Shown here: piece by piece, positions 10,331-18,743 of the stretch
Layout: each line of letters starts with the position of its first letter
Position numbering within the stretch: the stretch's first letter is position 1
Assembly (NCBI RefSeq): GCF_012927645.1
Contig: NZ_JABBMT010000003.1
Location: forward strand, 124,001 to 188,000
Length of the DNA stretch: 64,000 bases
Source of the DNA: Pseudoalteromonas arctica
GTDB taxonomy: Bacteria > Pseudomonadota > Gammaproteobacteria > Enterobacterales > Alteromonadaceae
Direction: 5' to 3'
Program-made: the position numbers and the translations under genes
The notes under the pieces: model-generated
What the model was told of the DNA's origin: nothing
What the model saw: only the letters and a program-made list of their open reading frames with translations
Database searches by the model: none

Positions 10331-10525
10331 ATGTATATCTGTTTATGTCACGGTGTGACAGATAAAAAAATTGAACAAACAATCGACGACGGCGCGACTA
10401 CAATGCGCGAGCTAACTAAAGAGCTTAAAGTCGGTAGCCAGTGCGGCAAATGCTGTGGCTGTACTAAAAAGATCCTCAATCGTAAACTTATCCAAATCGC
10501 TGATATTACCGACCAAGTGGCGTAG
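10331..10525 (+). CDS. bfd: Bacterioferritin-associated ferredoxin
   Basis: A 64-residue [2Fe-2S] protein. The four ligands are visible as C4 and C6 (MYICLCHGVTD) and the CxxC in GSQCGKCCGC, the arrangement of Bfd and of the NAD(P)H nitrite reductase ferredoxin-like domain. Bfd docks on bacterioferritin near the heme and passes electrons that release stored iron under limitation. Its length is normal and it starts with ATG. It sits convergent to two bacterioferritin genes, separated by a bidirectional hairpin, which supports the assignment. A possible Fur-like site lies upstream. Confidence 0.95.
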   Translation: MYICLCHGVTDKKIEQTIDDGATTMRELTKELKVGSQCGKCCGCTKKILNRKLIQIADITDQVA

Positions 10526-10580
10526 CTATTGCTGGTAATTGTTTAAACTCAGTGACATTTATTTGTATGATAAAAACTAC

Positions 10581-10606
10581 AAAAGCAGCCTAAGCTGCTT
10601 TTTTGG
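10581..10606. terminator. Bidirectional rho-independent terminator between bfd and bfr
   Basis: A perfect stem AAAAGCAGC / GCTGCTTTT with a four-base loop sits midway between the convergent bfd and bfr genes. The A and T flanks allow it to work on both strands. Confidence 0.85.
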
Positions 10607-10619
10607 TATTAACCAAGCG

Positions 10620-11084
10620 TTACATTTGCGACTGTAGGTAGTTTTCAATACCGGTGCTTTTAATTAACTGTTGTTGCGTTTCTAGCCAGTCGATTTGTTC
10701 TTCTTGCTCAGATAAAATGTTATCGAGTGCTTCGCGGCTAATATAATCTTTTTTACTTTCAGCAAGTTTGATCGCATCTTTTAGATCAACCAATGAATCT
10801 AGTTCAAAACTCATATTGCAGGCAATCATTTCTTCGCTGTTTTCGCCAATGCGTAAACGGCCAAGATCTTGAAGATTAGGTAAGCCTTCTAAAAATAAAA
10901 TACGCTCAATTAAACGGTCAGCGTTTTTCATTTTTTGAATCGAGGTTTTGTAATCGGCTTTGTCTAATACGCTAAAACCAAAATCTTTAAACATACGGGC
11001 ATGCAAAAAATACTGGTTAATAGCGACTAATTCATTTGCCAATATTTTATTTAATGCAGCAAGAACGTCTTTATCGCCTTTCAT
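10620..11084 (-). CDS. bfr: Bacterioferritin, heme-type subunit lacking ferroxidase ligands
   Basis: A 154-residue four-helix ferritin-like protein of normal Bfr length. By position relative to E. coli Bfr, E18 (ANELVAINQY), M52 and E94 are kept, but the other di-iron ligands are changed: position 51 is Lys, 54 is Asn, 127 is Gln (SEQEEQIDWLE) and 130 is Gln. Met52 is the residue that binds heme between subunits. This should therefore be the heme-binding, ferroxidase-inactive partner in a two-subunit Bfr. It is the second gene of a pair, 10 bases after its partner and preceded by TAGGAG. Two-subunit Bfr is established in Neisseria, Pseudomonas and Magnetospirillum. The substitutions are seen here; co-assembly is inferred. 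Confidence 0.92.
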   Translation of the reverse strand: MKGDKDVLAALNKILANELVAINQYFLHARMFKDFGFSVLDKADYKTSIQKMKNADRLIERILFLEGLPNLQDLGRLRIGENSEEMIACNMSFELDSLVDLKDAIKLAESKKDYISREALDNILSEQEEQIDWLETQQQLIKSTGIENYLQSQM

Positions 11085-11094
11085 AATTTAGCTC

Positions 11095-11568
11095 CTATTC
11101 GCCCATTTGTGATTGGTGATAGTTTTGGCTACCAATTTTATCAATCAAACCGAGTTGTTGTTCAAGCCAGTAAACGTGATCTTCTTCGGTATCAAATAAT
11201 AGCTTTTCAAGGATCTCACGTGACTGATAGTCTTTTTCTTGCTCACAGACTGCAATTACTTCTTTAACACACTCAACGACTTCAAGTTCTAGGGTTAAGT
11301 CATTTTGCATCATTGATTTAACGTCATGACCAATAATAAGATCGCGGCGTTTGGTCATGTTTGGTACGCCTTCGAGGAATAAAATACGCTTAATTAACCA
11401 ATCAGCGTGATCTTTTTCTTCTTCCATTTCATGATTAAGGCGTACATAAAGTTTATCTAAACCCCAATCATCGTACATACGTGAGTGGATAAAATATTGA
11501 TCGATTGCTGCAAGTTCATTTGCAAGCAGCGTGTTAAAGCTGTCGATAACTTTTTGATTACCTTTCAT
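11095..11568 (-). CDS. bfr: Bacterioferritin, ferroxidase-type subunit lacking heme Met
   Basis: A 157-residue bacterioferritin with the complete ferroxidase set: E18, E51 and H54 (MEEEKDHADW), E94, and the E-x-x-H of TEEDHVYWLE near 128-131. The heme Met at position 52 is Lys. It oxidises Fe2+ to Fe3+ for storage and should rely on the adjacent subunit for heme-mediated iron release with Bfd. It is first in the operon, with AGG just upstream of the ATG. The C-terminal half has one extra residue compared with the classical numbering. No clear Fur box was seen upstream. Confidence 0.92.
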   Translation of the reverse strand: MKGNQKVIDSFNTLLANELAAIDQYFIHSRMYDDWGLDKLYVRLNHEMEEEKDHADWLIKRILFLEGVPNMTKRRDLIIGHDVKSMMQNDLTLELEVVECVKEVIAVCEQEKDYQSREILEKLLFDTEEDHVYWLEQQLGLIDKIGSQNYHQSQMGE

Positions 11569-11757
11569 AATGGCCTACCTTGAAATTAATAATAGCGACA
11601 AGTTTAGTGTAAAATCACAAAATTGCAAGTATTTTCCTTTTAAATCATATGGTTAATATTGCGTGTGATTCTCGTTTAAGTTTGCATTGTTGGTTGCTTT
11701 ATGAACAGATTGCTATTTATATTTAAGGTTTAAGATTAAAGGTGAAATTAAGAGGGG

Positions 11758-11786
11758 CTCGTTCATTGCACAGCACAATGAACGAG
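11758..11786 (-). terminator. Hairpin downstream of TonB-dependent receptor
   Basis: An 11-base perfect inverted repeat CTCGTTCATTG / CAATGAACGAG with a seven-base loop lies about 12 bases after the receptor stop. No long T tract follows on the minus strand, so it may serve as a terminator or a 3' stabilising hairpin. Confidence 0.6.
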
Positions 11787-11797
11787 TTGAATGATGC

Positions 11798-13936
11798 TTA
11801 AAATTTATATTTAACGCCAACTGTTGCTGTTGTTCCTAAACCTTTGATGTTGTAGCCGCCGAATGTATATGACTGAGCACGGGCTGGAAAGTAATCTTCG
11901 TTAAATAAGTTTTCGATACCTGCAAACCCTTGCCAGTTATCAGCAAATTGATATTGGCCAGTTAAGTTAAAAATATTATAACTTTCGACAGGGCCCTGAT
12001 CGCCCACATATTTGCCATCGTCATTTGCTGCAAAGCGTTTTCTATCACCGACATACAGATAACTTAATGTCAGTGACATAGCCTCACTCGGTCGCCAGTT
12101 TAGGTTAGCAGTCGCTTTTGGTGGGCTGATCTGTTTAGAGCCTAAATAAACATCTGCTTCGGTGTTTTTACCTTCAACATAGCTATACGTTGCCAGTAAT
12201 TTTAGGTTTGCAGAAATGGTGTAATCTACCAGTGTTTCGTAGCCCCAAATTTCCTGTGGCGCTCTTACTGGCTCATATACGCCGGTCACTTCATTAAATT
12301 TATTGGTTGTGCCAAGTTCAGAAGTACTGCGATAGGCGGCAACTTCAATACGAACATTATCAAACTGTGAATTAAAACCAATTTCATAGTTATCGATGAT
12401 CGAGGCTTCAGTTTGGATCTGTCCGATATCATTCACCGTGGCAGCACGCAGCAGACGACCAATGTCTGAAATATCAGAGCCTTGTGAGTAGCTCAAAAAT
12501 GGGCTGAATTTTTCATCAAGGTTGTACTTGATCCCGATATTATAGGTTGTAGCATCGTAATCAATGGTGTCACCTTTAACGTTAATAGGCACTGAGCACT
12601 GAGTTGGCGTTTTACATAGTTTAAGTGTGCGGTAATCGTCTACGGTTAAATCAATGCTCTCTTTGCGAACACCAGCTTTGACGATAAGATCATCAGCAAT
12701 TACCCACTTGGTTTGTAAAAAGCCGGCAACACTTTGCATATCCATCTCTGGAACCCAGATACGGCCGTCAACAAGTGGCTGCGAGGTTACATCGGTTAAT
12801 GCATCGATACCATAAATAAATGAGGCTTCAATAGAATCAAAATCTATTTGGGTATTAAAAGTTGCCCGTGCACCTTTTTTCTCTGATCTGATAATTGACT
12901 GGCCGCCGTCATAATTTTCGCCTTGATTAGCAAGATTTGGGGAGAAGAAAAACACGTTTTCTATATCTTGCATGTAAAGATCTAAAGTCATTTGGGTGTT
13001 CTCAAATAGCGCGTAGTCTGTGTACTTTAGGGTGATGTTTTCGTTGCCTTCGGGGCCTTGTGGTTTACCTTGTTTTTGTAATTCTGGTGGTACATGGATT
13101 GCGTAGGTTTTTTCGCCTAAGCTCATATCGCCCACAACATCACCGAGGTCAGTTTTTTGCTGCGAACTGAAGTAGTTATAACTAAATTGTAGCTGTTTTT
13201 CGTCATCAAAATCATAGCCCAATTTAGTAAAGTAGTTTTGTGTAACTGCGTCGGATAACCCATATTGTAAACCGAGTATGTCACCCTTAGCATCGCGTTG
13301 TACGCCATTTTCTTCATAGCTGGCAGTAACTAAATAGCTAAATTTGTCAGCACGGCCATTTATGGCTGCTGATAGCCTAGCACCGGCACTTTCCTCAAGT
13401 TTTACCGCACTAAAACGACTCGATAAACTTATTTCACCTTCGGTTTTACCATCACTTTTTGCTTGTTTAGTGATGTAATTAATAATACCGCCTGATGCAC
13501 CGTTACCGTAGATAGAGGTGGCACCTTTGATCACCTCAATACGACCGATGGCACTTGGGTCGAGGCTCTTTATACCTAAAGAGCCATTACGCAGCGGGGT
13601 TGATTGCGGCACGCCGTCAATCATTATCAAAGGAGCGCGACCGCGCAGCGTTTGCCCTGTATTACTCGAACTACCTGTATCAGGAGCAAGGCCTGGCACC
13701 ATTTGCGCAAGTAAGCTTTGTAGCTCTGGATTTACTTTTAAATGCTCTTCGATTTGCTGTTGATTGATAATGGTAATTGATGCGGGAACCTCATCAATAC
13801 TTTCAAAAATACGGCTACCAGAGACAACCACACGCTCCATTTGTGCATCGGTTAATTGCTTTTTATTGATTACTTCATCGGCAAAAGTGGCAGTGCTTAT
13901 AGCGAGGGCTAATAAAGTGAAAGAGGTTTTAAACAT
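11798..13936 (-). CDS. TonB-dependent outer-membrane receptor (siderophore type)
   Basis: A 712-residue outer-membrane active transporter. It has a signal peptide of about 19 residues and a TonB-box-like segment (MERVVVSGSR). The plug has VPASITIINQQQIEEH, LRGRAPLIMIDGVPQ and IEVIKGATSIYGNGASGGIINYIT. The long C-terminal beta-barrel ends in LFNEDYF and a terminal GVKYKF, with Phe last as expected for barrel insertion. The plug and barrel look most like ferric-siderophore receptors of the IutA/rhizobactin group, but the ligand cannot be read from sequence. A palindromic Fur-like site lies 88-104 bases upstream of the start. A PepSY membrane protein and a small membrane protein lie upstream on the same strand. 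Together they suggest iron-repressed uptake and reductive release. Confidence 0.9.
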   Translation of the reverse strand: MFKTSFTLLALAISTATFADEVINKKQLTDAQMERVVVSGSRIFESIDEVPASITIINQQQIEEHLKVNPELQSLLAQMVPGLAPDTGSSSNTGQTLRGRAPLIMIDGVPQSTPLRNGSLGIKSLDPSAIGRIEVIKGATSIYGNGASGGIINYITKQAKSDGKTEGEISLSSRFSAVKLEESAGARLSAAINGRADKFSYLVTASYEENGVQRDAKGDILGLQYGLSDAVTQNYFTKLGYDFDDEKQLQFSYNYFSSQQKTDLGDVVGDMSLGEKTYAIHVPPELQKQGKPQGPEGNENITLKYTDYALFENTQMTLDLYMQDIENVFFFSPNLANQGENYDGGQSIIRSEKKGARATFNTQIDFDSIEASFIYGIDALTDVTSQPLVDGRIWVPEMDMQSVAGFLQTKWVIADDLIVKAGVRKESIDLTVDDYRTLKLCKTPTQCSVPINVKGDTIDYDATTYNIGIKYNLDEKFSPFLSYSQGSDISDIGRLLRAATVNDIGQIQTEASIIDNYEIGFNSQFDNVRIEVAAYRSTSELGTTNKFNEVTGVYEPVRAPQEIWGYETLVDYTISANLKLLATYSYVEGKNTEADVYLGSKQISPPKATANLNWRPSEAMSLTLSYLYVGDRKRFAANDDGKYVGDQGPVESYNIFNLTGQYQFADNWQGFAGIENLFNEDYFPARAQSYTFGGYNIKGLGTTATVGVKYKF

Positions 13937-14023
13937 GAAGATCCTTTACGGCTATATAATTATGAAATATTACTGTTTTTATTGATGCAATAATAAGTGT
14001 AAAGAAGTGTAAAGGCAAGGGTA

Positions 14024-14040
14024 TTGATAGTTATTATCAA
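14024..14040 (-). promoter_or_regulatory. Fur-like palindrome before TonB-dependent receptor
   Basis: TTGATAGTTATTATCAA is an almost perfect inverted repeat with the TGATA / TATCA arms typical of Fur boxes. It sits about 90 bases upstream of the receptor start. The iron context on both sides supports the call. Confidence 0.6.
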
Positions 14041-14059
14041 TTGCATTTTATTTTTTTTG

Positions 14060-14341
14060 CTATTCAAAAAAGTTAAACATCAGCATTATGCTTGCACAAA
14101 AAGCTAACCAAAGCGGTGCACTTGCCTGATATTTTCCGACATTAAAAATTTGATAACAAAAACCAATAAGCAGCAGTAGCTCAATAAGTAGCTGGAGCGG
14201 AAAACCCACAAAGGCATAAATGAGTCCTACCACGGAGAGAAAGCTACTACCTGATAGTTTACTCAAGGTGCCAGTAAAAAACTCGGCTATTATAAAAAAA
14301 CATAGGTGGTTGATTATAAATAATAATAGAACACTTCTCAT
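14060..14341 (-). CDS. Small hypothetical membrane protein in iron locus
   Basis: A 93-residue hydrophobic protein with three likely membrane segments (about 4-20, 36-62, 74-91) and few charged residues. I do not recognise a family. It lies between the PepSY protein and the TonB-dependent receptor on the same strand, 133 bases after the former, so a role with the membrane iron-reduction/uptake module is possible by position only. The start ATG has only a weak ribosome site. Confidence 0.6.
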   Translation of the reverse strand: MRSVLLLFIINHLCFFIIAEFFTGTLSKLSGSSFLSVVGLIYAFVGFPLQLLIELLLLIGFCYQIFNVGKYQASAPLWLAFCASIMLMFNFFE

Positions 14342-14474
14342 TGCTCCCGCCCTTATGTTTTTCCTGTTGTACTAATAAGTGATTAATTTAATGTAATTGG
14401 TACGATTAATTTTAGGATCTAAAATAGGAAAAATAAAGCGACGTCACTTGTTTGATGTATGAGTTGCCACAAGG

Positions 14475-15566
14475 CTAAAAAGTATATTTATAATGCCGCT
14501 TATACCAAAAGTAACCCCCGCTGATAGTAAAAAAAGCAGGTAGTAGTGCAATCAATAGCCATAACATTTGCACTAGAAAACCGGCAAAATCACCAATATG
14601 AAATTTGTATTTAAAATTCCACGCGCGAGTTGTGAGGTTGGCCTTTGAGGCATCGTAAGATTGCAGTACTTGACCGGTGTATTGATCGGCCCATACCCAA
14701 CTATAAGCATGACTTTCATCAGGGTTTCTTACTCTAAGGGCAACTGGGTCGCTGGCTTTTTTAGGTAAATAGATACGAAATAATTCAGCCTCAGGAAATA
14801 CGGCTAATGCGTTTTGTATAGCCACTGCAAAGTTATCGCCATTGATTATATTTGGCACTTCGAGTTCCGGTGCTGTAGGGCGTGTCTCTACATTATTTTG
14901 TGTTACAAATTCAAGCACTGCTTTGGTCTCGTCTTTCCAGTGAAATGCCATACCAGTAAAGGCAATTAAAATAAGAGGGATAAACAGATACATGCCAATT
15001 ACTGTATGGAGTTGGTAAAGCAAAATACGTAATTTAGCCTTGGGTTTTATCACTAAACGTTTCAGGCGATTTTTAGGTTTAAGCCACATGTATACGCCGA
15101 CGAATATATTGATAATAAAAATTAACGCACAGATAGAGACCCAATTGCGCAGCGGCTTTTTACCATCTGCATCTTGGTATAATAGCCAACGATGAACGGC
15201 CATGGTAAAGCCATACAGTGTACTGTAATAATCATATTTGAGCAGTACTTGCCCAGTGTATGGATTAACGCTGATATAGTTTTTATCAGCAAGCTGGGCT
15301 TGCCATGCAACAGTGGGTTGCTGCTCTGGCATAAGTAAAGTGACAGTTTGTTTTGAGTGAACAGCCAGCGTATTAATAAGCACCGGATAAGCCAATGGTG
15401 TTGATTGCGGAGTTACTGTCCAATATTGCGGATGAATGATTTGCTGAATATCTTTTGCGTAAATTAAAATAGCGCCGCTGATGCTCAAACAGATCAAAAA
15501 CAGCCCACTAACTAATGTCAGTATTAAATGAGTACGGCGTAACCACAGCTTTAACAACACAGACAT
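14475..15566 (-). CDS. PepSY-associated TM protein (putative ferric-siderophore reductase)
   Basis: A PepSY_TM family inner-membrane protein of about 363 residues from the ATG chosen at 15566 (MSVLLKLWLRRTHLILTLVSG). An ATG 24 codons upstream is open, but its extension does not look like the family N terminus. Four TM helices are seen: near the N terminus, in the segment after KKPLRNWVSICALIF, at QLHTVIGMYLFIPLILIAFTG, and at the C terminus. Periplasmic loops carry the PepSY-like NPYTGQVL and DQYTGQVLQSYD repeats. Conserved helix His residues (RRTHL, AVHRWLL, QLHTVIG, KFHIGDF) resemble heme or metal ligands. Members next to TonB receptors are thought to reduce ferric siderophores in the periplasm. 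That role is inferred from context. Confidence 0.83.
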   Translation of the reverse strand: MSVLLKLWLRRTHLILTLVSGLFLICLSISGAILIYAKDIQQIIHPQYWTVTPQSTPLAYPVLINTLAVHSKQTVTLLMPEQQPTVAWQAQLADKNYISVNPYTGQVLLKYDYYSTLYGFTMAVHRWLLYQDADGKKPLRNWVSICALIFIINIFVGVYMWLKPKNRLKRLVIKPKAKLRILLYQLHTVIGMYLFIPLILIAFTGMAFHWKDETKAVLEFVTQNNVETRPTAPELEVPNIINGDNFAVAIQNALAVFPEAELFRIYLPKKASDPVALRVRNPDESHAYSWVWADQYTGQVLQSYDASKANLTTRAWNFKYKFHIGDFAGFLVQMLWLLIALLPAFFTISGGYFWYKRHYKYTF

Positions 15567-15806
15567 CCTATGATATATAAAGATGTGATGATAAATGAGA
15601 ACGCAAGCTGTTTTCAATAAAAATCCAATTAAATGCAATTACAGCCAACAACTTGGGCAATAGTAAGTAGCATATTGATAAGCCATATATACTAAATGAG
15701 CATGGCTGAATTAGCCTGCAGCATAAAGTTGGCACCTGTGGTAAGCGGCTAAGTACTTCTCAGTAAGGAAAAGATGTGTTAAATTAGCTTGGAAATCGTT
15801 TAAAGG

Positions 15807-16196
15807 ATGTATTGCTTGAAGCAATTAGTGTTGTTAATTTTAGCGTTTGTACTACTTCAGCCTGTGCTGGATAGTTTTGATGTGGCTGATCATAACACTG
15901 CTATTAATGTAACCTCGCAATTATTATATCAACAAAGTCAATTAGACGAACACTGCTCTATCAATAACGATCATGACACCCACCGATTGCAGCATCAGCA
16001 ATTAAGCCAAGCTTTAGCTGATAACGCTGATGATGCGCATTGTCATGTATGTCATATTCCCGCATTTTTTACAGAGCCGTGGCAGCAGCATGTTAATTTA
16101 CCAAGCTACGACATTATTAGTTTGAATGCCCCAGCATTTGATTCACGTCTACTTATTCCTGATCTACGCCCTCCAATTACTCACTTACTAAGTTAA
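15807..16196 (+). CDS. Small His/Cys-rich exported protein preceding czcCBA
   Basis: A 129-residue protein with an N-terminal hydrophobic signal or anchor (LKQLVLLILAFVLLQPVL). Its body is rich in His, Asp and Gln (NNDHDTHRLQHQQ) and has a central HCHVCH motif plus an isolated Cys, a likely metal-binding cluster. It is 53 bases upstream of the efflux-pump outer-membrane gene and reads into it. Small His-rich exported proteins commonly head czc/cop operons and may act as periplasmic metal buffers or sensors. I cannot place it in a named family with certainty. An AAGGATG ribosome site overlaps the start. Confidence 0.72.
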   Translation: MYCLKQLVLLILAFVLLQPVLDSFDVADHNTAINVTSQLLYQQSQLDEHCSINNDHDTHRLQHQQLSQALADNADDAHCHVCHIPAFFTEPWQQHVNLPSYDIISLNAPAFDSRLLIPDLRPPITHLLS

Positions 16197-16249
16197 TTTT
16201 TAGCTGGCCAACATAATGGTCACCGATTTATTTAGTAAGAGTATATGTT

Positions 16250-17509
16250 ATGAATTTACACAAACCATTTGGGTTTGCTTGTCTGTGTGCCACTGTATTA
16301 GCTGCACCACTGGCTCTGGCTGCGCCAACGCATAATACCGGCGACTTAACCTGGTTGTTGTCGCAATTAAAACAACACCCTAATTTACAGGCTGATTTTC
16401 AGCAGCTGCAAAGTGCCACTGCGTCTGTGCGAGCCGCAGGGCAATCTCTATATAATCCAAACCTTGAGTCGAGTATTGAAAAAGAAGGCAATGCTAATAA
16501 CTTTACTCTTGGGCTGAGCCAAACACTTGATATTAATGATCAACAACAGGAACAACATAGTGCGGCGCAACTCACATTGGTTGCGCAGCAGCAGCGTTTG
16601 CAATTAACATATTTACAATTAGTTGAACAAACCCTGATTGCGCTTATTAATTGGCGCAGTAGTAAAGCAGTTTTTCAGTTAGCACAACAGCAAGAGCAGC
16701 AACTAGAGCGTTTAGTTACCGTGGTTAAGCGCCGTCGAGCGGCCGGAGAAGTCGGGTTGCTGGATGAACAATTAGCGTTGTACTCACTATCAGAAATTTT
16801 AAATCAAACCGCCCAACAAGCCAGTGCTTATGCAGATGCTAAATTAGCCGTGCAGGCACTGTTACCAACGTGGCGCGAAGGTGGGCCGTTGACACCTGAA
16901 CAGTTACTCAGTGGTATTAAACTCAATTCAGATACTGAAAGTGTGATCCGACATCCACAACTTTTGCTGGTGAAATCACAATGGCAACAACAGCGTCAGC
17001 AAGTAAAGGTAATCAAAGCAGAGCGAGCCGTCAAACCAACCATTGGGCTTGTTGCAGGTAAAAGTGGTGATGATAACCTTGTCTCTGTAAGTTTTTCTAT
17101 GCCGCTGAATATAATGAATAGTTTTAGTGATGAATATCAAGCCGCTGAATTTATGACGATGTCAAAAGAAGCTGAATATCAAGCTTTAAAGCGCACCATG
17201 GCGTTTCAAGCGCAAGCCAGTAAAGAGGTGATGCAAGCGTACGCTCAGCGCGTTAAACGTTGGCAGACGATTAATCAAGCAAATGCAGATAGTAGCCTTG
17301 CATTGATAGAGCAGCAATGGCAAAGCGGTGATATTAGTACTGCTGAGTACCTAACTATGCGCCAGCAGCGTATTTCAGGATTACTTGCTGGCATTGAAAT
17401 TGTTCAAAAAAGTCAACTAGCAAGCGTTAATTGGTTAACGCAAAGTGGGCAACTTAGTCATTATATTTCTACCTTTACGGATCCCCTAACTGATGGAGCT
17501 GCACTATGA
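16250..17509 (+). CDS. czcC: CzcC-like outer-membrane efflux protein
   Basis: A 419-residue TolC-family protein with a signal peptide cut near ALAAPTH. The body has two long alpha-helical coiled-coil repeats with features of the heavy-metal CzcC branch: LPNLQADFQQL-type opening, YNPNLESSIEKEG and TLGLSQTLDIN, then RRRAAGEVGLLDEQLA and, in the second repeat, QQWQSGDISTAEYLTMRQQR. It forms the outer-membrane channel of a tripartite RND pump. The stop overlaps the start of the adaptor gene by four bases (ATGA), indicating translational coupling in a czcCBA order. Confidence 0.9.
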   Translation: MNLHKPFGFACLCATVLAAPLALAAPTHNTGDLTWLLSQLKQHPNLQADFQQLQSATASVRAAGQSLYNPNLESSIEKEGNANNFTLGLSQTLDINDQQQEQHSAAQLTLVAQQQRLQLTYLQLVEQTLIALINWRSSKAVFQLAQQQEQQLERLVTVVKRRRAAGEVGLLDEQLALYSLSEILNQTAQQASAYADAKLAVQALLPTWREGGPLTPEQLLSGIKLNSDTESVIRHPQLLLVKSQWQQQRQQVKVIKAERAVKPTIGLVAGKSGDDNLVSVSFSMPLNIMNSFSDEYQAAEFMTMSKEAEYQALKRTMAFQAQASKEVMQAYAQRVKRWQTINQANADSSLALIEQQWQSGDISTAEYLTMRQQRISGLLAGIEIVQKSQLASVNWLTQSGQLSHYISTFTDPLTDGAAL

Positions 17510-18732
17510 CGCGCTTAAAAATTACTTTTTCTGCCCTTGTATTAATGTTTGCCAACGTGGTACAGGCAGCCACATCTACACCGCAAGATGTTGAACACAC
17601 CAAATCAGGCCATGATCACAGTGAAGCACAATTACAAGTTATGCATGTGCATGAAGCTGATGAAGCTCCTCACGAGAATGAACAAGCTATTTCGGATCCG
17701 CAGCCAGAGCACGACGAGCAAGCTAGTGGGGTACGCTTAACAGAAACACAAATGCGTTTAGCAAAAGTGCAGATCAGCCCATTAGTGAAGCGTACTTATC
17801 AATCGCAGTTGTATGCCCCTGGTGAAATCAAAGCTAATGGTTATAGCAGCTATGTGTTGTCGCCACGGGTAGATTCAATTGTGGTGAAACGTCACGCAAC
17901 CTTAGGGCAACATATTAAAGCAGGCGCACCGTTAGTGACTTTATTTAGTGCCGAGGTCGCCAGTGCGCAAACCACTTATCGGTTAGCTAAGGCGCAGTGG
18001 CAGCGGGTGCAAAAAATGGGTAAAGGCACTGTGAGCGAAAAACGCTTACTCACAGCTAAGGCTGAATATGAAGTGGCGCAGAGCCAGCTGGTGGCATTTG
18101 GTTTATCGGCTAAAGCGATTGCGCAAAGTGCGGTCAGTCCAGCGGATAAACTGGGTGAGTACACATTATTTGCTGGTACGTCAGGAGCTGTGCTCAGTGA
18201 TAATTTTGCGCAAGGGCAGCGGGTCGATGCAGGCATTGAACTAATGCTGATTGCTGATGAAAGCCTACTGTGGGTTGAGGCGCAATTGTCGGCAAATCAG
18301 ACCATTGATATTGATAGAGGCACAATAGCGCAAGTGAAAGTGAATCAAGTCACATACCCGGCCAAGGTGATCCAAGAAGCACACACGATAGATCAGATCA
18401 CTCGTTCACGGGTTGTGCGTTTAAGTGTGCAAAACAGTCAGCATCAATTGCACTCAGGGATGTTTAGTGACGTGTATTTTGAATTTTCAACTGAGCAACC
18501 AGTGTTGGCAGTACCAGAGCAAGCTCTACTTAGGAACCCCGATGGTGATTGGGCGGTATATGTGCAAGATGAAGATGGTGAACTTATAGCAACTGAAATT
18601 GAGCGTGGCCGACGGTTTGGTCAGTTTCGTGAAATTAAAGGATTGGCTGAGGGCACTAAAGTCGTTACTCAAGGGGCATTTTTTGTTGTATCAGAACAAG
18701 CAAAAGGCGGCTTTGATCCGCATAACCATTAG
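17506..18732 (+). CDS. czcB: CzcB-like periplasmic adaptor of metal RND pump
   Basis: A 408-residue membrane fusion protein with a signal peptide ending VQA. It has a His/Glu-rich N-terminal stretch of about 60 residues (KSGHDHSEAQLQVMHVHEAD, then HENEQ, PEHDEQ) that is typical of metal-binding CzcB/CusB relatives. The lipoyl/hairpin core follows (VVKRHATLGQHIKAGAPLVTLFS), with a beta-barrel and a membrane-proximal domain (VPEQALLRNPDGDWAVYVQ, then GLAEGTKVVTQGAFFVVSEQ). It joins the outer-membrane channel to the RND pump and may hand over periplasmic metal. It overlaps the preceding gene and is 11 bases before the pump gene. Confidence 0.92.
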   Translation: MTRLKITFSALVLMFANVVQAATSTPQDVEHTKSGHDHSEAQLQVMHVHEADEAPHENEQAISDPQPEHDEQASGVRLTETQMRLAKVQISPLVKRTYQSQLYAPGEIKANGYSSYVLSPRVDSIVVKRHATLGQHIKAGAPLVTLFSAEVASAQTTYRLAKAQWQRVQKMGKGTVSEKRLLTAKAEYEVAQSQLVAFGLSAKAIAQSAVSPADKLGEYTLFAGTSGAVLSDNFAQGQRVDAGIELMLIADESLLWVEAQLSANQTIDIDRGTIAQVKVNQVTYPAKVIQEAHTIDQITRSRVVRLSVQNSQHQLHSGMFSDVYFEFSTEQPVLAVPEQALLRNPDGDWAVYVQDEDGELIATEIERGRRFGQFREIKGLAEGTKVVTQGAFFVVSEQAKGGFDPHNH

Positions 18733-18743
18733 GAGCTGACACT

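Noticed and set aside
13518..13985. Several plus-strand open frames opposite the TonB-dependent receptor.
   Set aside because: They are antisense shadows of the conserved plug domain and have no family features or ribosome sites.
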